NCBI GenBank assembly: GCA_017934745.1
Contig: JAGBIY010000008.1
Location: 1-60,158 of the forward strand
Direction of reading: 5' to 3'
Source: Treponema sp.
Lineage (GTDB): Bacteria > Spirochaetota > Spirochaetia > Treponematales > Treponemataceae
DNA: 60,158 nt
Shown here: piece by piece, positions 24,501-32,440 of the stretch
Numbering within the stretch: position 1 is the first letter of the stretch
Layout of the letters: each line of letters starts with the position of its first letter
The notes under the pieces: generated by a model
The model's database searches: none
The model's input: only the letters and a program-made list of their open reading frames with translations
What the model was told of the DNA's origin: nothing
Position numbers and translations under genes: made by a program

Positions 24501-24606
24501 AGGATTTTGAAAGAATTTGTGAAATAGGCCGCGCACAGGACGTGCGCATAAACGCAACACGCCCCCGCGAAGGATTTTTCCTTTGCGGGGGCGTGATTTT
24601 TTTTGT
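24501..24606 (+). repeat. glyA tail copy B with terminator
   Basis: Encodes ILKEFVK-stop, then the GCGCACAGGACGTGCGC hairpin and the CACGCCCCCGC/GCGGGGGCGTG terminator (24557-24594) with a T run. It contains both the segment seen after the resident glyA end and the terminator seen in copy A, so it may be the original end of the glyA transcription unit. Confidence 0.8.
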
Positions 24607-24622
24607 CAGCGTCAGTTTTGAA

Positions 24623-25882
24623 TCATTTTCTTCTCAGTCTCGCGCGCTTTTCCCACGGAGCTTCGTCGCCTGCCTTGAAGTTGTAGATTGGCTTGATGAC
24701 TTTGAGCACCTGCGCCGTCGGGCTGATGTTTCCAAGAATGCTGTCCATGGTCTTGTAGACCATTGGGGACTCGTCTATCGTCTCCATGCTCACGGTGGTG
24801 GAGAAGATTCCTTCCATCTCGCTCTTGAATTCGTCAAGGCTCAAGTTCCGCCGCGCCTGCATACGGCTCATCACGCGGCCGGCTCCATGCGGCGCGGAAA
24901 AGTTCCAGTCCTCGTTTCCCTTTCCCACGCAGACGAGGCTTCCGTCGCGCATGTTGATTGGAATGAGGAGCTTCTCCCCTTCCTTCGCGCTCACGGCCCC
25001 TTTCCGCAGAATCATCGCGTCGGTGTCGATGTAGTTGTGGATCGTGGTGAACTGCTCAAGGATTTCGTCTTTGGAAACGCGTAGCCCCACGCAGATTGAG
25101 TCTATCATCGCCTTTCGGTTGAGGGCGGCGAAATGCTGCATGATTTTCATGTCGTTGATGTAATCGTCGAAAAGCTGCCCAGAAACATACGCCAAATCAC
25201 GGGGAACGTCCGTGAGAATCTGCGTGCGGAGTTTTTCCAGCTCCGTCTCAATCTCGCTTTTCCGCCCGCTTGACTTGAGGGAGTCAATCAAAGCCGTGAT
25301 GTCTTCATCGCGCCTTCCGTTCAACTGCCTCCACGCCTCTTCCTGATAGTACTGGGCGATTTCAAGGCCAGCGTGCCGGCTCCCGGAATGGACGACGATG
25401 TAGAGGTTCCCCTCGTCGTCGCGGTCGGCCTCGATGAAGTGGTTTCCTCCGCCGAGCGTTCCCAGGCTGAGCATGGCCCGCTTCTTGTCGAACTTTCCGC
25501 GGATATCGTCCCATTCAACTTCGTCCACGAATTTGTGGGGGAACTTTCTGATTTCAAATCCGCTTGGGATGTTCTTCTTGATCGACCTGTCCAGCTTTTC
25601 CGCATCGAAATTCCGGCTCACGGGGGAATCGGCGCGGAAAACAACAGTCTCCATGCCGCAGCCGATGTCGACTCCAACAAGGTTCGGGCATATTTTGTCC
25701 GTGATTGTCATGGTCGTGCCGATGGTGCAGCCGGCCCCTGCATGAATGTCCGGCATGAGGCGTATTTTCGATCCTTCGGAAAACGGCTGGTCGCAAAGCG
25801 TCCTCACCTGCTCCAGCGATATTTTCTCCACATCGTCCGTGAAAATTTTCGCCATGTTGTACTTTCCCTTGACTTCTTTCAT
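24623..25882 (-). CDS. rtcB: RtcB-family RNA-splicing ligase
   Basis: A 419-residue GTP- and Mn2+-dependent ligase joining 2',3'-cyclic phosphate or 3'-phosphate RNA ends to 5'-OH ends. Visible motifs are MPDIHAGAGCTIG, the metal site GVDIGCGM, LGTLGGGNHFIE, HSGSRHAG, and APHGAGRVMSR with the His that takes GMP. A charged helical insert (residues about 195-225) is present. GAGGAGG upstream fixes ATG 25882. No archease gene is adjacent. A link to repair of RNA cut by the neighbouring toxin is conceivable but is only proximity. Confidence 0.93.
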   Translation of the reverse strand: MKEVKGKYNMAKIFTDDVEKISLEQVRTLCDQPFSEGSKIRLMPDIHAGAGCTIGTTMTITDKICPNLVGVDIGCGMETVVFRADSPVSRNFDAEKLDRSIKKNIPSGFEIRKFPHKFVDEVEWDDIRGKFDKKRAMLSLGTLGGGNHFIEADRDDEGNLYIVVHSGSRHAGLEIAQYYQEEAWRQLNGRRDEDITALIDSLKSSGRKSEIETELEKLRTQILTDVPRDLAYVSGQLFDDYINDMKIMQHFAALNRKAMIDSICVGLRVSKDEILEQFTTIHNYIDTDAMILRKGAVSAKEGEKLLIPINMRDGSLVCVGKGNEDWNFSAPHGAGRVMSRMQARRNLSLDEFKSEMEGIFSTTVSMETIDESPMVYKTMDSILGNISPTAQVLKVIKPIYNFKAGDEAPWEKRARLRRK

Positions 25883-25969
25883 ACAATGCCTCCTCAGCAT
25901 TCAATTTTCTGACGAAGCAATTATAGCACGACCACTCTATCATTCTGCGATAGAGAAAAAGGAACTTTT

Positions 25970-26551
25970 CTACTCCACGGAAGCGGACTCCACTTCCACA
26001 GGGTCTGAAGGCTCGCCCGATTCCGAAGAATGCGACTCTTCGACATTTCCCGCCGCAGCCGAAGAGACCTCCTCCACCACAGGCTCGGAGATGCTCTGCG
26101 CAGCGTGCTCTTCCTTTGTCATCTTCTCGGACTTCTCGGATTTGAGGACGACCTTCTCGGCTACCGTCCCCTCAGGAATCTTGGAAAGCCCAATCTGGGC
26201 GAGTTTGTAGTAGGCTCCCGGAAGCTGTCCCGGAAGCACGTTCGAATACAAATCCACAAGCTCGTCGAAAATTCCCTTGGCATAGCTGTATTTCTTCTGC
26301 TTGAGGTATATGTGCCCCATCTCGTACTTCGCCTCGACATAGACGGAAGCGTCGGAACCGTAACGCTCAACGGCGGCATCGTAATACTGCAGCGCATTCT
26401 TGTAGTTCTTGCTCTCGAACGAATCCTGTCCGCGCTGAATCAATTGGCGCGCCGTCAAATCGTCCGGAATGGCATCAGTCGATGAGCACGACGCGAAGGC
26501 AAAAGAAAAGACTGTCAAAACAACAGCGGTGAATTTTATAAAGTTTTTCAT
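25970..26551 (-). CDS. TPR lipoprotein
   Basis: A 193-residue exported lipoprotein: signal peptide with lipobox FASC, then two or three tetratricopeptide-like helix pairs (ARQLIQRGQDSFESKNYKNA, YEMGHIYLKQKKYSYAKGIF), then an acidic Ser/Glu/Val tail without structure. It resembles the BamD/YfiO type of small TPR lipoprotein but is too short to call. It starts 41 nt downstream of argC and may be co-transcribed with it. ATG 26551 begins a normal signal peptide. Confidence 0.75.
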   Translation of the reverse strand: MKNFIKFTAVVLTVFSFAFASCSSTDAIPDDLTARQLIQRGQDSFESKNYKNALQYYDAAVERYGSDASVYVEAKYEMGHIYLKQKKYSYAKGIFDELVDLYSNVLPGQLPGAYYKLAQIGLSKIPEGTVAEKVVLKSEKSEKMTKEEHAAQSISEPVVEEVSSAAAGNVEESHSSESGEPSDPVEVESASVE

Positions 26552-26592
26552 GATGTTGATTTTAACAGTCTGAATCAAAAAAAGATACGGAA

Positions 26593-27540
26593 TCAAACAA
26601 GGCTTGTCGTCTCGTCAATCCCCATCGAAATGTTCAAGCACTGGACGGCGGCTCCAGAAGCCCCCTTTCCGAGGTTGTCGAAGCGGCTCGTCACCATGAT
26701 TCTCTCGTCGTTTCCGTACACGAAAATCTGGAGGTCGTTCGTGCCGGCGAGGGTGTTGGCGGGAATGAACTGCTCAGGAAGGACGCCCTCCCCCATCAAA
26801 GGCGCGACTTTCACAAAGGAAGAGCCGGCGTAGTGCTCGGCGAACATCTTCTGCACGTCGTCGGCGGTGACTTTCTTTGAAAGCAATCGCGAATGGAGGC
26901 CGACAGTCACGGTCATACCCTGGAAGTAGTCGCAGACGTACGGGTTGAAAATCGGCTCGTAATCAAGGCCGCAAATCTTCTTCATCTCCGGCAGGTGCTT
27001 GTGCGACTGTGTGAGGGCGTAGAGGCGCGGGGAATCAAGCTCCGGGTTGCGTCCCTCGGCCTCGTACTGGGCAATCGCCTTTTTTCCCGCTCCCGAATAG
27101 CCGGAAACCGCGTGAATCACCACGGGATAGTCGGCAGGCATGATGCCAGACTTCACGAGCGGATAGCCGATTGAGATGAAACCAGAAGCGTAGCAGCCTG
27201 GAACCGCTATTCTCTTTGAAGTCTCTATGCGCTTTCGGAATTCGGGAGAAAGCTCCGGGAAGCCGTATGCCCAATCAGGGTTCGTCCTGTGGGCGGTTGA
27301 AGCGTCGATTATGACTGTGTTCGGATTCGTGCAGAGGTTCGCGCTCTCGATTGCCGCGGCGTCCGGCAGGCAGAGGAAAGTGTAGTCGGACGCGTCAATC
27401 ATCTTGCGCCTTTCCTCAGGGTCTTTTCTCTTGTCATCGTCAATCTGCAGAATCTCGATGTCGCTCCTCTTGGCGAAACGCTCGTAGATTTTGAGACCGG
27501 TGGTACCCTCTTTTCCGTCTATGAAAACTTTTACAGACAT
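26593..27540 (-). CDS. argC: N-acetyl-gamma-glutamyl-phosphate reductase (type 2)
   Basis: A 315-residue enzyme catalysing the NADPH-dependent reduction of N-acetylglutamyl phosphate in arginine synthesis. The N-terminus KVFIDGKEGTTGLKIYERF is the nucleotide-binding start typical of the short type 2 ArgC. The catalytic Cys lies in AVPGCYASGFI, and HAVSGYSGAGK follows. GGGAG precedes ATG 27540; the longer frame to 27555 has no ribosome site. No other arginine genes are nearby. The leader contains a hairpin that may control it. Confidence 0.92.
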   Translation of the reverse strand: MSVKVFIDGKEGTTGLKIYERFAKRSDIEILQIDDDKRKDPEERRKMIDASDYTFLCLPDAAAIESANLCTNPNTVIIDASTAHRTNPDWAYGFPELSPEFRKRIETSKRIAVPGCYASGFISIGYPLVKSGIMPADYPVVIHAVSGYSGAGKKAIAQYEAEGRNPELDSPRLYALTQSHKHLPEMKKICGLDYEPIFNPYVCDYFQGMTVTVGLHSRLLSKKVTADDVQKMFAEHYAGSSFVKVAPLMGEGVLPEQFIPANTLAGTNDLQIFVYGNDERIMVTSRFDNLGKGASGAAVQCLNISMGIDETTSLV

Positions 27541-27552
27541 TTTTCTTTCTCC

Positions 27553-27613
27553 CAAAAAAACAGAATCTAGGGAAATTCGAACCCGCTGCCGCTTTTCCGA
27601 AGTTCCCTAGATT
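27553..27613 (-). promoter_or_regulatory. Attenuator-like hairpin in the argC leader
   Basis: 11-bp arms (AATCTAGGGAA 27564-27574 and its complement 27603-27613), followed on the minus strand by CTGTTTTTTTG and then the argC ribosome site. No leader peptide, T-box or Arg box was recognised. Confidence 0.5.
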
Positions 27614-27616
27614 AGG

Positions 27617-27646
27617 ATTCTACATTCGACAAGTCTACAGAATCAA
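27617..27646 (-). promoter_or_regulatory. argC promoter
   Basis: On the minus strand TTGATT (27641-27646), an 18-nt spacer and TAGAAT (27617-27622), directly behind the terminator of the upstream gene. Confidence 0.5.
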
Positions 27647-27647
27647 T

Positions 27648-27684
27648 AAAGCGGTTCGGAAACTTTGTCGCCGAACCGCTTTTT
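27648..27684 (-). terminator. Terminator of the VWA gene
   Basis: An 11-bp stem AAGCGGTTCGG/CCGAACCGCTT just past the stop codon. T-rich sequence lies on both sides, so it may work in both directions. Confidence 0.7.
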
Positions 27685-27686
27685 TC

Positions 27687-28928
27687 TCACCAGCGTCCGC
27701 GGTCGCTCTTGTTGTCCGGGACGATTATCGTGTCTATCACGACACCCTTGGACTTCGAAAGCTTGGAGACAAGCTCCTTCGTATATTTCTTGGAGCCCCT
27801 CGGCGTAGGATGCGGCTCCGCGTCGCCAATCAGGATGATTTTCTTCTGCGCTCCGCTCCGCCACTTGTAGAAGTCGATTGAACCGTAGAGAGCCTCGTAC
27901 ACGGCCTCCGGCAAGTCGCCGCCCTCGCTTCCGTTTATGACGAACCTGTTGAGGTTCTTCTTGAACGACTCCACGTCCTCCGTGAAATCGAAGAGCTTCA
28001 CGGGAAGCTTCTTGTACTCGAAATCGTCGCCGTAGTCCCTGTAGAGGAGAAGCCCCAGACGCACAGTGCCGTACGAGTCCTCCTCCCGGCTGAGAGTCTC
28101 CATCAATTTTGGAACCCACTTATCGCGGAGAACCTTCACATCGTCCTTCATGCTTCCGGTAGCGTCGATTGCGAAAACGATGTCCACGTTCTCTTTCGGA
28201 GAGATTCTCTCGATGGAATCCATCACGTCGTCGGGGAGTTTGTCGAGGTTGGAGATGACCATCTCGCCCCCGCTGAAGCCCGCGATGTCGGTGAAGCTAG
28301 CGGCCGCCTCCGGGCTGTAGTTGTCGGTGAGCACAGGCTCGAACGAATCGGAGCCGTCGGGAATCTGCAAGTCGAACATGAACGGGTTGTCGGCGAATTC
28401 TCCGTCGTAGTCCGCGTATTTTTTCGAGAACGCGCGTATGTTCACGAACGTCCCCCTCTTCACGTCGATTTTTCCGTTGCGCGCCCAGGGATATCCGTAC
28501 TGCATCTCCATCGGAATGTAGATGTGGAACGCCTCCCCGAATTCCTCGTCAGGCTCCGGCGTGGAATCTGCCAGGCGGTACTTGGCGTATTCGGAGACGA
28601 GAGGCTTTCCGTTCAGGTAAGTCACCTCGTCGCCGTTGACAGAGTTGTACTCCAAGGCCCTGTAGGAATAGTTGTCGTTCTTTCCGTCGGGATCCTTCGT
28701 CGTGTCGCAGAGGAGGACCGACTCGACTCCCTCTTTTTTGCGGATGTAAAGATGGAACCCCGAAATGTCGTCGAAATTGTCGTTGAAAGACACATCCTTG
28801 GGCACGTCCCCAGACTCCTCAGGAACATAGACGAGACGCATGTCTTCTCCGCGGATGAGCAAGTCATCATTGGCGAACGCCGCCAAGCCAAGGACAAAAA
28901 GTCCGAGCATCAAAAAAATCTTCTTCAT
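27687..28928 (-). CDS. Exported VWA-domain protein
   Basis: A 413-residue periplasmic or surface protein. The signal peptide is MKKIFLMLGLFVLGLAAFA. The first 240 residues are an unrecognised domain rich in Tyr and Asp. A von Willebrand type A domain follows from about residue 245, with the metal-site motif IDATGSM, Thr in SYGTVRLGL and Asp in LIGDAEPHP. VWA domains bind protein partners through a metal ion; the partner is unknown. GGAAGGG lies just upstream of ATG 28928. It appears monocistronic and divergent from the gene at 29148. Confidence 0.82.
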   Translation of the reverse strand: MKKIFLMLGLFVLGLAAFANDDLLIRGEDMRLVYVPEESGDVPKDVSFNDNFDDISGFHLYIRKKEGVESVLLCDTTKDPDGKNDNYSYRALEYNSVNGDEVTYLNGKPLVSEYAKYRLADSTPEPDEEFGEAFHIYIPMEMQYGYPWARNGKIDVKRGTFVNIRAFSKKYADYDGEFADNPFMFDLQIPDGSDSFEPVLTDNYSPEAAASFTDIAGFSGGEMVISNLDKLPDDVMDSIERISPKENVDIVFAIDATGSMKDDVKVLRDKWVPKLMETLSREEDSYGTVRLGLLLYRDYGDDFEYKKLPVKLFDFTEDVESFKKNLNRFVINGSEGGDLPEAVYEALYGSIDFYKWRSGAQKKIILIGDAEPHPTPRGSKKYTKELVSKLSKSKGVVIDTIIVPDNKSDRGRW

Positions 28929-28973
28929 TTTTCCCTTCCACTCAAAATGCCGATTATAAAACAAATCACAAGA

Positions 28974-29007
28974 CATGTTCAGAGGCTGTGTTTTCCGAAC
29001 AGATTCA
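28974..29007. repeat. Degenerate CCTGTTC-family hairpin
   Basis: CATGTTC...GAACAGA with an inner loop, a decayed relative of the hairpins at 15245 and 59080. It sits in the 219-bp divergent gap 28929-29147, where no gene is seen. Confidence 0.35.
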
Positions 29008-29147
29008 TACTAAATATCGTACCCTTATTCTTAATCGGCAATTCTTAAAGTTGAATTTAGAAGTCGTATGGTATAATCTCAAATGTTCAGGAAACATCCA
29101 ACGAACGAAGCATTTTGGAAAATTCCGTTGTTCAGCATGGAGAAAAC

Positions 29148-30227
29148 ATGGATAGTACATTAGGTTTTGAGACAGTCGACTTGAGCGAATTCTTCACAGA
29201 AGAGGAAAAAAGCGCAGAATCGGCACCGACAGGCATCGTTGTTTTCACGGACAAGCAGCAATCGCTCATAGACCAGTTGAATTCGAAACTCACAGAAATA
29301 CACTACAACCACTTCGAGCAGTTCGAGAAGCGCGTCGGAGACTTGCAGAAGCTCGCGGCGGCCATAGCGAACTTTCCGTCGCTCCTGGAGAGGGCTGACC
29401 TCACAGTCGGCTCCCGTACTCCGCAGTCGCTCATCGAATCCCTCATAAATTCCACAAGGGAAGGAGACACGACACTCCAGCTTCCGTCCAAAGCCACCCT
29501 CGGAAAGGGCTTTCTCGTCGCGAAACTGCACACGTTCGCGAGCCTTGAGAAACTCGCCCGCCAAGCGAACCTCGACAACCAGCTCGTAAAGGAATTCCAC
29601 AACGAGACGGTATCGATGATGTTCCTCCTGCTCGCCGAGGATGTCTACCTCAACCTCATAAAGGACACGAGCCTTTCGATAGACTCCCGCTGGCAGCTTG
29701 CGACATCGCTGCTGCTCCTGTGGGAGCACAGGGCGGACCAGAACATATCGGACATATCCCCTGTTCTCCAGTCAGTCTGGAACGCGCGCGCCCAGCTGGC
29801 TCCTGCTTTCGGGACGATGATGGGGACGAGCGAGCTGATGACGATGACGTTCGCCCTGGACGAACAGTGGGTGACGTTCACGGCGACGAAACTCTCCGAC
29901 GACGACGTGCGCATGGCGATGGAGGAATTCCTCTTCGGAATATCATACGAGCAGATAACGAAGCTCAAGAGCCTTCTGCGGGAGAAGGGAATATCCGCGA
30001 TAGGAAGGAACGAAGTCTCGTCGTATCTCGGAGAGGCGGTCACGACGGACGTGAGCATGGACTACAGGGATTTTTTCCAGCAATATTCGATACGGCGAGA
30101 CAACGCGCGCGTAAGGAACAGGCTGCACATTCCAGGCCCGCACAAGACTCTGGAGGACCACTTCATCTGTTTCGTCATGGAGAAGAACAACGAGAAGCAG
30201 GAGAAAGACGCATCCGCGGAGAAATGA
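29148..30227 (+). CDS. Conserved-looking hypothetical protein, 359 residues
   Basis: A soluble, largely helical protein without signal peptide or membrane segment. Residues about 30-75 look coiled (DKQQSLIDQLNSKLTEIHY). A middle section is rich in Leu and Trp helices (WQLATSLLLLWEHRAD), and the C-terminus is basic and charged. I recognise no family. GGAG before ATG 29148 fixes the start; an upstream TTG at 29115 is less likely. It is followed by rpsU, which has its own promoter. Confidence 0.8.
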   Translation: MDSTLGFETVDLSEFFTEEEKSAESAPTGIVVFTDKQQSLIDQLNSKLTEIHYNHFEQFEKRVGDLQKLAAAIANFPSLLERADLTVGSRTPQSLIESLINSTREGDTTLQLPSKATLGKGFLVAKLHTFASLEKLARQANLDNQLVKEFHNETVSMMFLLLAEDVYLNLIKDTSLSIDSRWQLATSLLLLWEHRADQNISDISPVLQSVWNARAQLAPAFGTMMGTSELMTMTFALDEQWVTFTATKLSDDDVRMAMEEFLFGISYEQITKLKSLLREKGISAIGRNEVSSYLGEAVTTDVSMDYRDFFQQYSIRRDNARVRNRLHIPGPHKTLEDHFICFVMEKNNEKQEKDASAEK

Positions 30228-30255
30228 ATTTGAGGCTTCGGTTCAAAAAAAACTA

Positions 30256-30284
30256 TTGACGAACGTTTTCCAATCTGTCATATT
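30256..30284 (+). promoter_or_regulatory. rpsU promoter
   Basis: TTGACG (30256-30261), a 17-nt spacer and CATATT (30279-30284). The leader ends in GGGAGGTGAG. Confidence 0.6.
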
Positions 30285-30328
30285 TGAAAAACTTACGGAA
30301 ATTAGCCGGGTTGGGAGGTGAGAAAACA

Positions 30329-30541
30329 ATGGCAACAATCGAAGTCGGAAACGATGAGAACCTCGAAAAGGCAATCAAACGTTTCAAGAGAATGGTTGAG
30401 AAAGAAGGCATCATCCGCGAATACAAAAAGCGCGAGTACTACGAGAAACCTTCTACAATCCAGAACCGCAAGAACAAGACTCTTCAGCGCAAGATGCAGA
30501 AGAAGACTCGCAAATCACACGATTCAAGATCCGCTTACTAA
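30329..30541 (+). CDS. rpsU: Small ribosomal subunit protein bS21
   Basis: A 70-residue basic protein. [22 protein letters not shown] followed by [16 protein letters not shown] is the bS21 signature, and the C-terminus is Lys/Arg-rich. bS21 sits near the 3' end of 16S rRNA and helps initiation on mRNAs with ribosome binding sites. GGGAGGTGAG 8 nt upstream of ATG 30329 is one of the strongest ribosome sites in the window. The gene has its own promoter and terminator. Confidence 0.95.
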   Translation: MATIEVGNDENLEKAIKRFKRMVEKEGIIREYKKREYYEKPSTIQNRKNKTLQRKMQKKTRKSHDSRSAY

Positions 30542-30570
30542 GCCTTTCTGAAAATCAGCCGATTTGGCGG

Positions 30571-30604
30571 AAACCTCCAAGTTCCCTTGGAGGTTTATTT
30601 TTTT
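30571..30604 (+). terminator. rpsU terminator
   Basis: Stem AAACCTCCAA/TTGGAGGTTT with a 6-nt loop, followed by a T run that ends at the start of the next gene. Confidence 0.85.
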
Positions 30605-30607
30605 CGT

Positions 30608-31423
30608 ATGGACAAAGCAAAAAACATCGCATTCAGGATTTTTTTCTCAGCCGCCATGCTCGCGCTCCTCACGACATGCGCGACGAACGGAAAAACACAG
30701 GCGACGGCGGAAGAATTACTCCACGACGCACCAAAATGGGAAAAGGCAAGTTGGACAGACTCCGCGTACGCATTGAAGTTCGACAAGGCCGGAATCAGAT
30801 ACAGTTGCGTGAAAATCGACCTGGCAGCGGAACCGGTATCGATACAGGCGTATCCGAGAAAGGAAGGCGGAAAAGAAGTCTCCAAGCCAATCCGAATAAA
30901 GAAATTCGTGGAAATGACGGGAGCGAAGATAGCAATCAACACGACTCCGTACACGAAAGGCGGAAAGGCTATTGGAATCCACATCGACAGGGGGGACAAA
31001 CTCTCGGCCGAAGCGAAGCGGTACAGCGCGCTCTACTTCGAGCGGGGAGAAAACGGTCTGAAGGCGAAAATCTCCGAGAACCAGAGCGCGGACGATTTTT
31101 CGGAGGCGGAATTCGCTTTCGGGGGATTCTTCACGATTTTGAAAGACGGCGAAAAAAGGAGTTTCGCGCACACGAGCTACGACGCAAGGAGCGCGGCGGG
31201 AATTTCTGCGGACGGAAAGACGCTCTACCTGCTTTCCGTTGAAAAGGGATTTTTCAAGAGGGGCCTTTCATACCCAGAATGCGCGGAAATCCTGCTGGCG
31301 TTAGGCGCGGACGACGCGATAGAATTCGACGGAGGAAGCTCGACATCGCTGTTCATGGACGGAATGATTGACATTTCGGAATCGCCGAGAAAAAATGCCG
31401 CATACATGGGCTTGACTTTCTGA
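30608..31423 (+). CDS. Phosphodiester glycosidase (NAGPA) domain lipoprotein
   Basis: A 271-residue exported protein with a hydrophobic leader ending LLTTC, a plausible lipobox. The rest matches the NAGPA fold: ISCV-like start KAGIRYSCVKIDL, AINTTPYTKGG, the AGISADGKTLYLL strand and the hallmark DDAIEFDGGSSTSLF. Members hydrolyse GlcNAc phosphodiester bonds, for example on polysaccharides or teichoic-type polymers; the substrate here is unknown. It starts only 4 nt after the rpsU terminator with no ribosome site, so expression may be low or from read-through. Confidence 0.8.
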   Translation: MDKAKNIAFRIFFSAAMLALLTTCATNGKTQATAEELLHDAPKWEKASWTDSAYALKFDKAGIRYSCVKIDLAAEPVSIQAYPRKEGGKEVSKPIRIKKFVEMTGAKIAINTTPYTKGGKAIGIHIDRGDKLSAEAKRYSALYFERGENGLKAKISENQSADDFSEAEFAFGGFFTILKDGEKRSFAHTSYDARSAAGISADGKTLYLLSVEKGFFKRGLSYPECAEILLALGADDAIEFDGGSSTSLFMDGMIDISESPRKNAAYMGLTF

Positions 31424-31440
31424 CAGTCCAATCTCTTCCG

Positions 31441-31469
31441 TTGACTTGTCATTTTTTATGGATTATCAT
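31441..31469 (+). promoter_or_regulatory. Promoter of the PilZ gene
   Basis: TTGACT (31441-31446), a 17-nt spacer and TATCAT (31464-31469), ending 7 nt before ATG 31477. Confidence 0.6.
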
Positions 31470-31476
31470 TATTTCC

Positions 31477-32349
31477 ATGGGAATTGCTACTAGTCAACAA
31501 CTCACCCGATATTACGACCAATATCGGGATCGAGAAGTCATATTCAACAAGGACATCATCAGATCTCTAAAGCTCGACCCACGGCAAATTCAGATAAAGT
31601 ACACCGTCGGCTCGGATGTCCAGTTGTGTCCATGCATCGTAAATTCGACATCATTCCAGAAAGCCAAGATAATCCTCAATACAAAGACAGACGCTTTCGA
31701 GTGTCTCGTCGGTAAAGAGCCTCCCTCCGTGCAGTTGAAGTTCGCGTTTTTCCAAGACGACGGGCAGCTCGTGACGTTTTTCGTCTCGACGAAAGTCGCT
31801 GAGAAACAGCTTCTCCAGGGAGCCGGAGATTTGGCGTTGATAACGCTTCAGTACACGCAGCGGCCGCCGGACGATTTGATAGAGATTGTCGGAAGGATGC
31901 TCGAGGCGAACACGAACGCCGTGCGCAGGAAGGAAGAGCGCATCGTCATAAACGAGGACAGCAAGAGAAAGCTCGGACTCGTGAAAGAGGAATGCGTCCT
32001 TGTCGTGCAGGGGGTTCCAAGGCACTGCATCATAAGGGATTTGTCGTTTTCAGGAGCGAAAGTCTTCCTCGTGGGCATTCCGCACTTCATGACGAACAAG
32101 GAAGCGGAGTTGAAGATGAACTACACCGACCCGGACGAAGTGGTCATGGTCAAAGGCATGATAATGTCGACCGAGCCAATCGAGGGAAGGAAGGACATCT
32201 GCTCGGCTAGCATAAAGTTCGACGAAAACCAGGTGCCGCTTTCGTACAAGCTCCACATAAACAACTACCTGACGACGGTGAGGAAAGCTCAGCTTTCGGC
32301 CAGCGACCAGATAGCGGCGCAGAGAGCGGCGGCCGCCCAAAACCAATAG
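31477..32349 (+). CDS. PilZ-domain protein with N-terminal partner domain
   Basis: A 290-residue cytosolic protein of YcgR-like plan. The N-terminal 130 residues form a beta-rich domain (VQLKFAFFQDDGQLVTFFVS). A PilZ domain follows, with the basic element RRKEERI near residue 150 and IIRDLSFSGAKVFL near residue 190, standing for RxxxR and (D/N)xSxxG. It probably responds to cyclic di-GMP to adjust motility or surface behaviour. The frame opens at 31441, but that ATG would lie inside the promoter; ATG 31477 gives a leaderless message. Confidence 0.82.
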   Translation: MGIATSQQLTRYYDQYRDREVIFNKDIIRSLKLDPRQIQIKYTVGSDVQLCPCIVNSTSFQKAKIILNTKTDAFECLVGKEPPSVQLKFAFFQDDGQLVTFFVSTKVAEKQLLQGAGDLALITLQYTQRPPDDLIEIVGRMLEANTNAVRRKEERIVINEDSKRKLGLVKEECVLVVQGVPRHCIIRDLSFSGAKVFLVGIPHFMTNKEAELKMNYTDPDEVVMVKGMIMSTEPIEGRKDICSASIKFDENQVPLSYKLHINNYLTTVRKAQLSASDQIAAQRAAAAQNQ

Positions 32350-32366
32350 CAACAAAGAGAACGAGT

Positions 32367-32393
32367 GAAGCCCCAGTTTTTGGGGCTTTTTCA
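32367..32393 (+). terminator. Terminator of the PilZ gene
   Basis: Stem AAGCCCCA/TGGGGCTT followed by T residues, 20 nt past the stop codon. Confidence 0.85.
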
Positions 32394-32440
32394 TTCGACA
32401 AATTCAAAGAGACAGCGAAGTCAAAGCAACAGAGGAAAAC

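Noticed and set aside
27564..27613. A tRNA or tRNA-like structure (GGTTCGAAT resembles a T loop) in the argC leader
   Set aside because: The flanking bases do not form a T stem, and there are no D or anticodon arms; the arms of the hairpin explain the sequence better.
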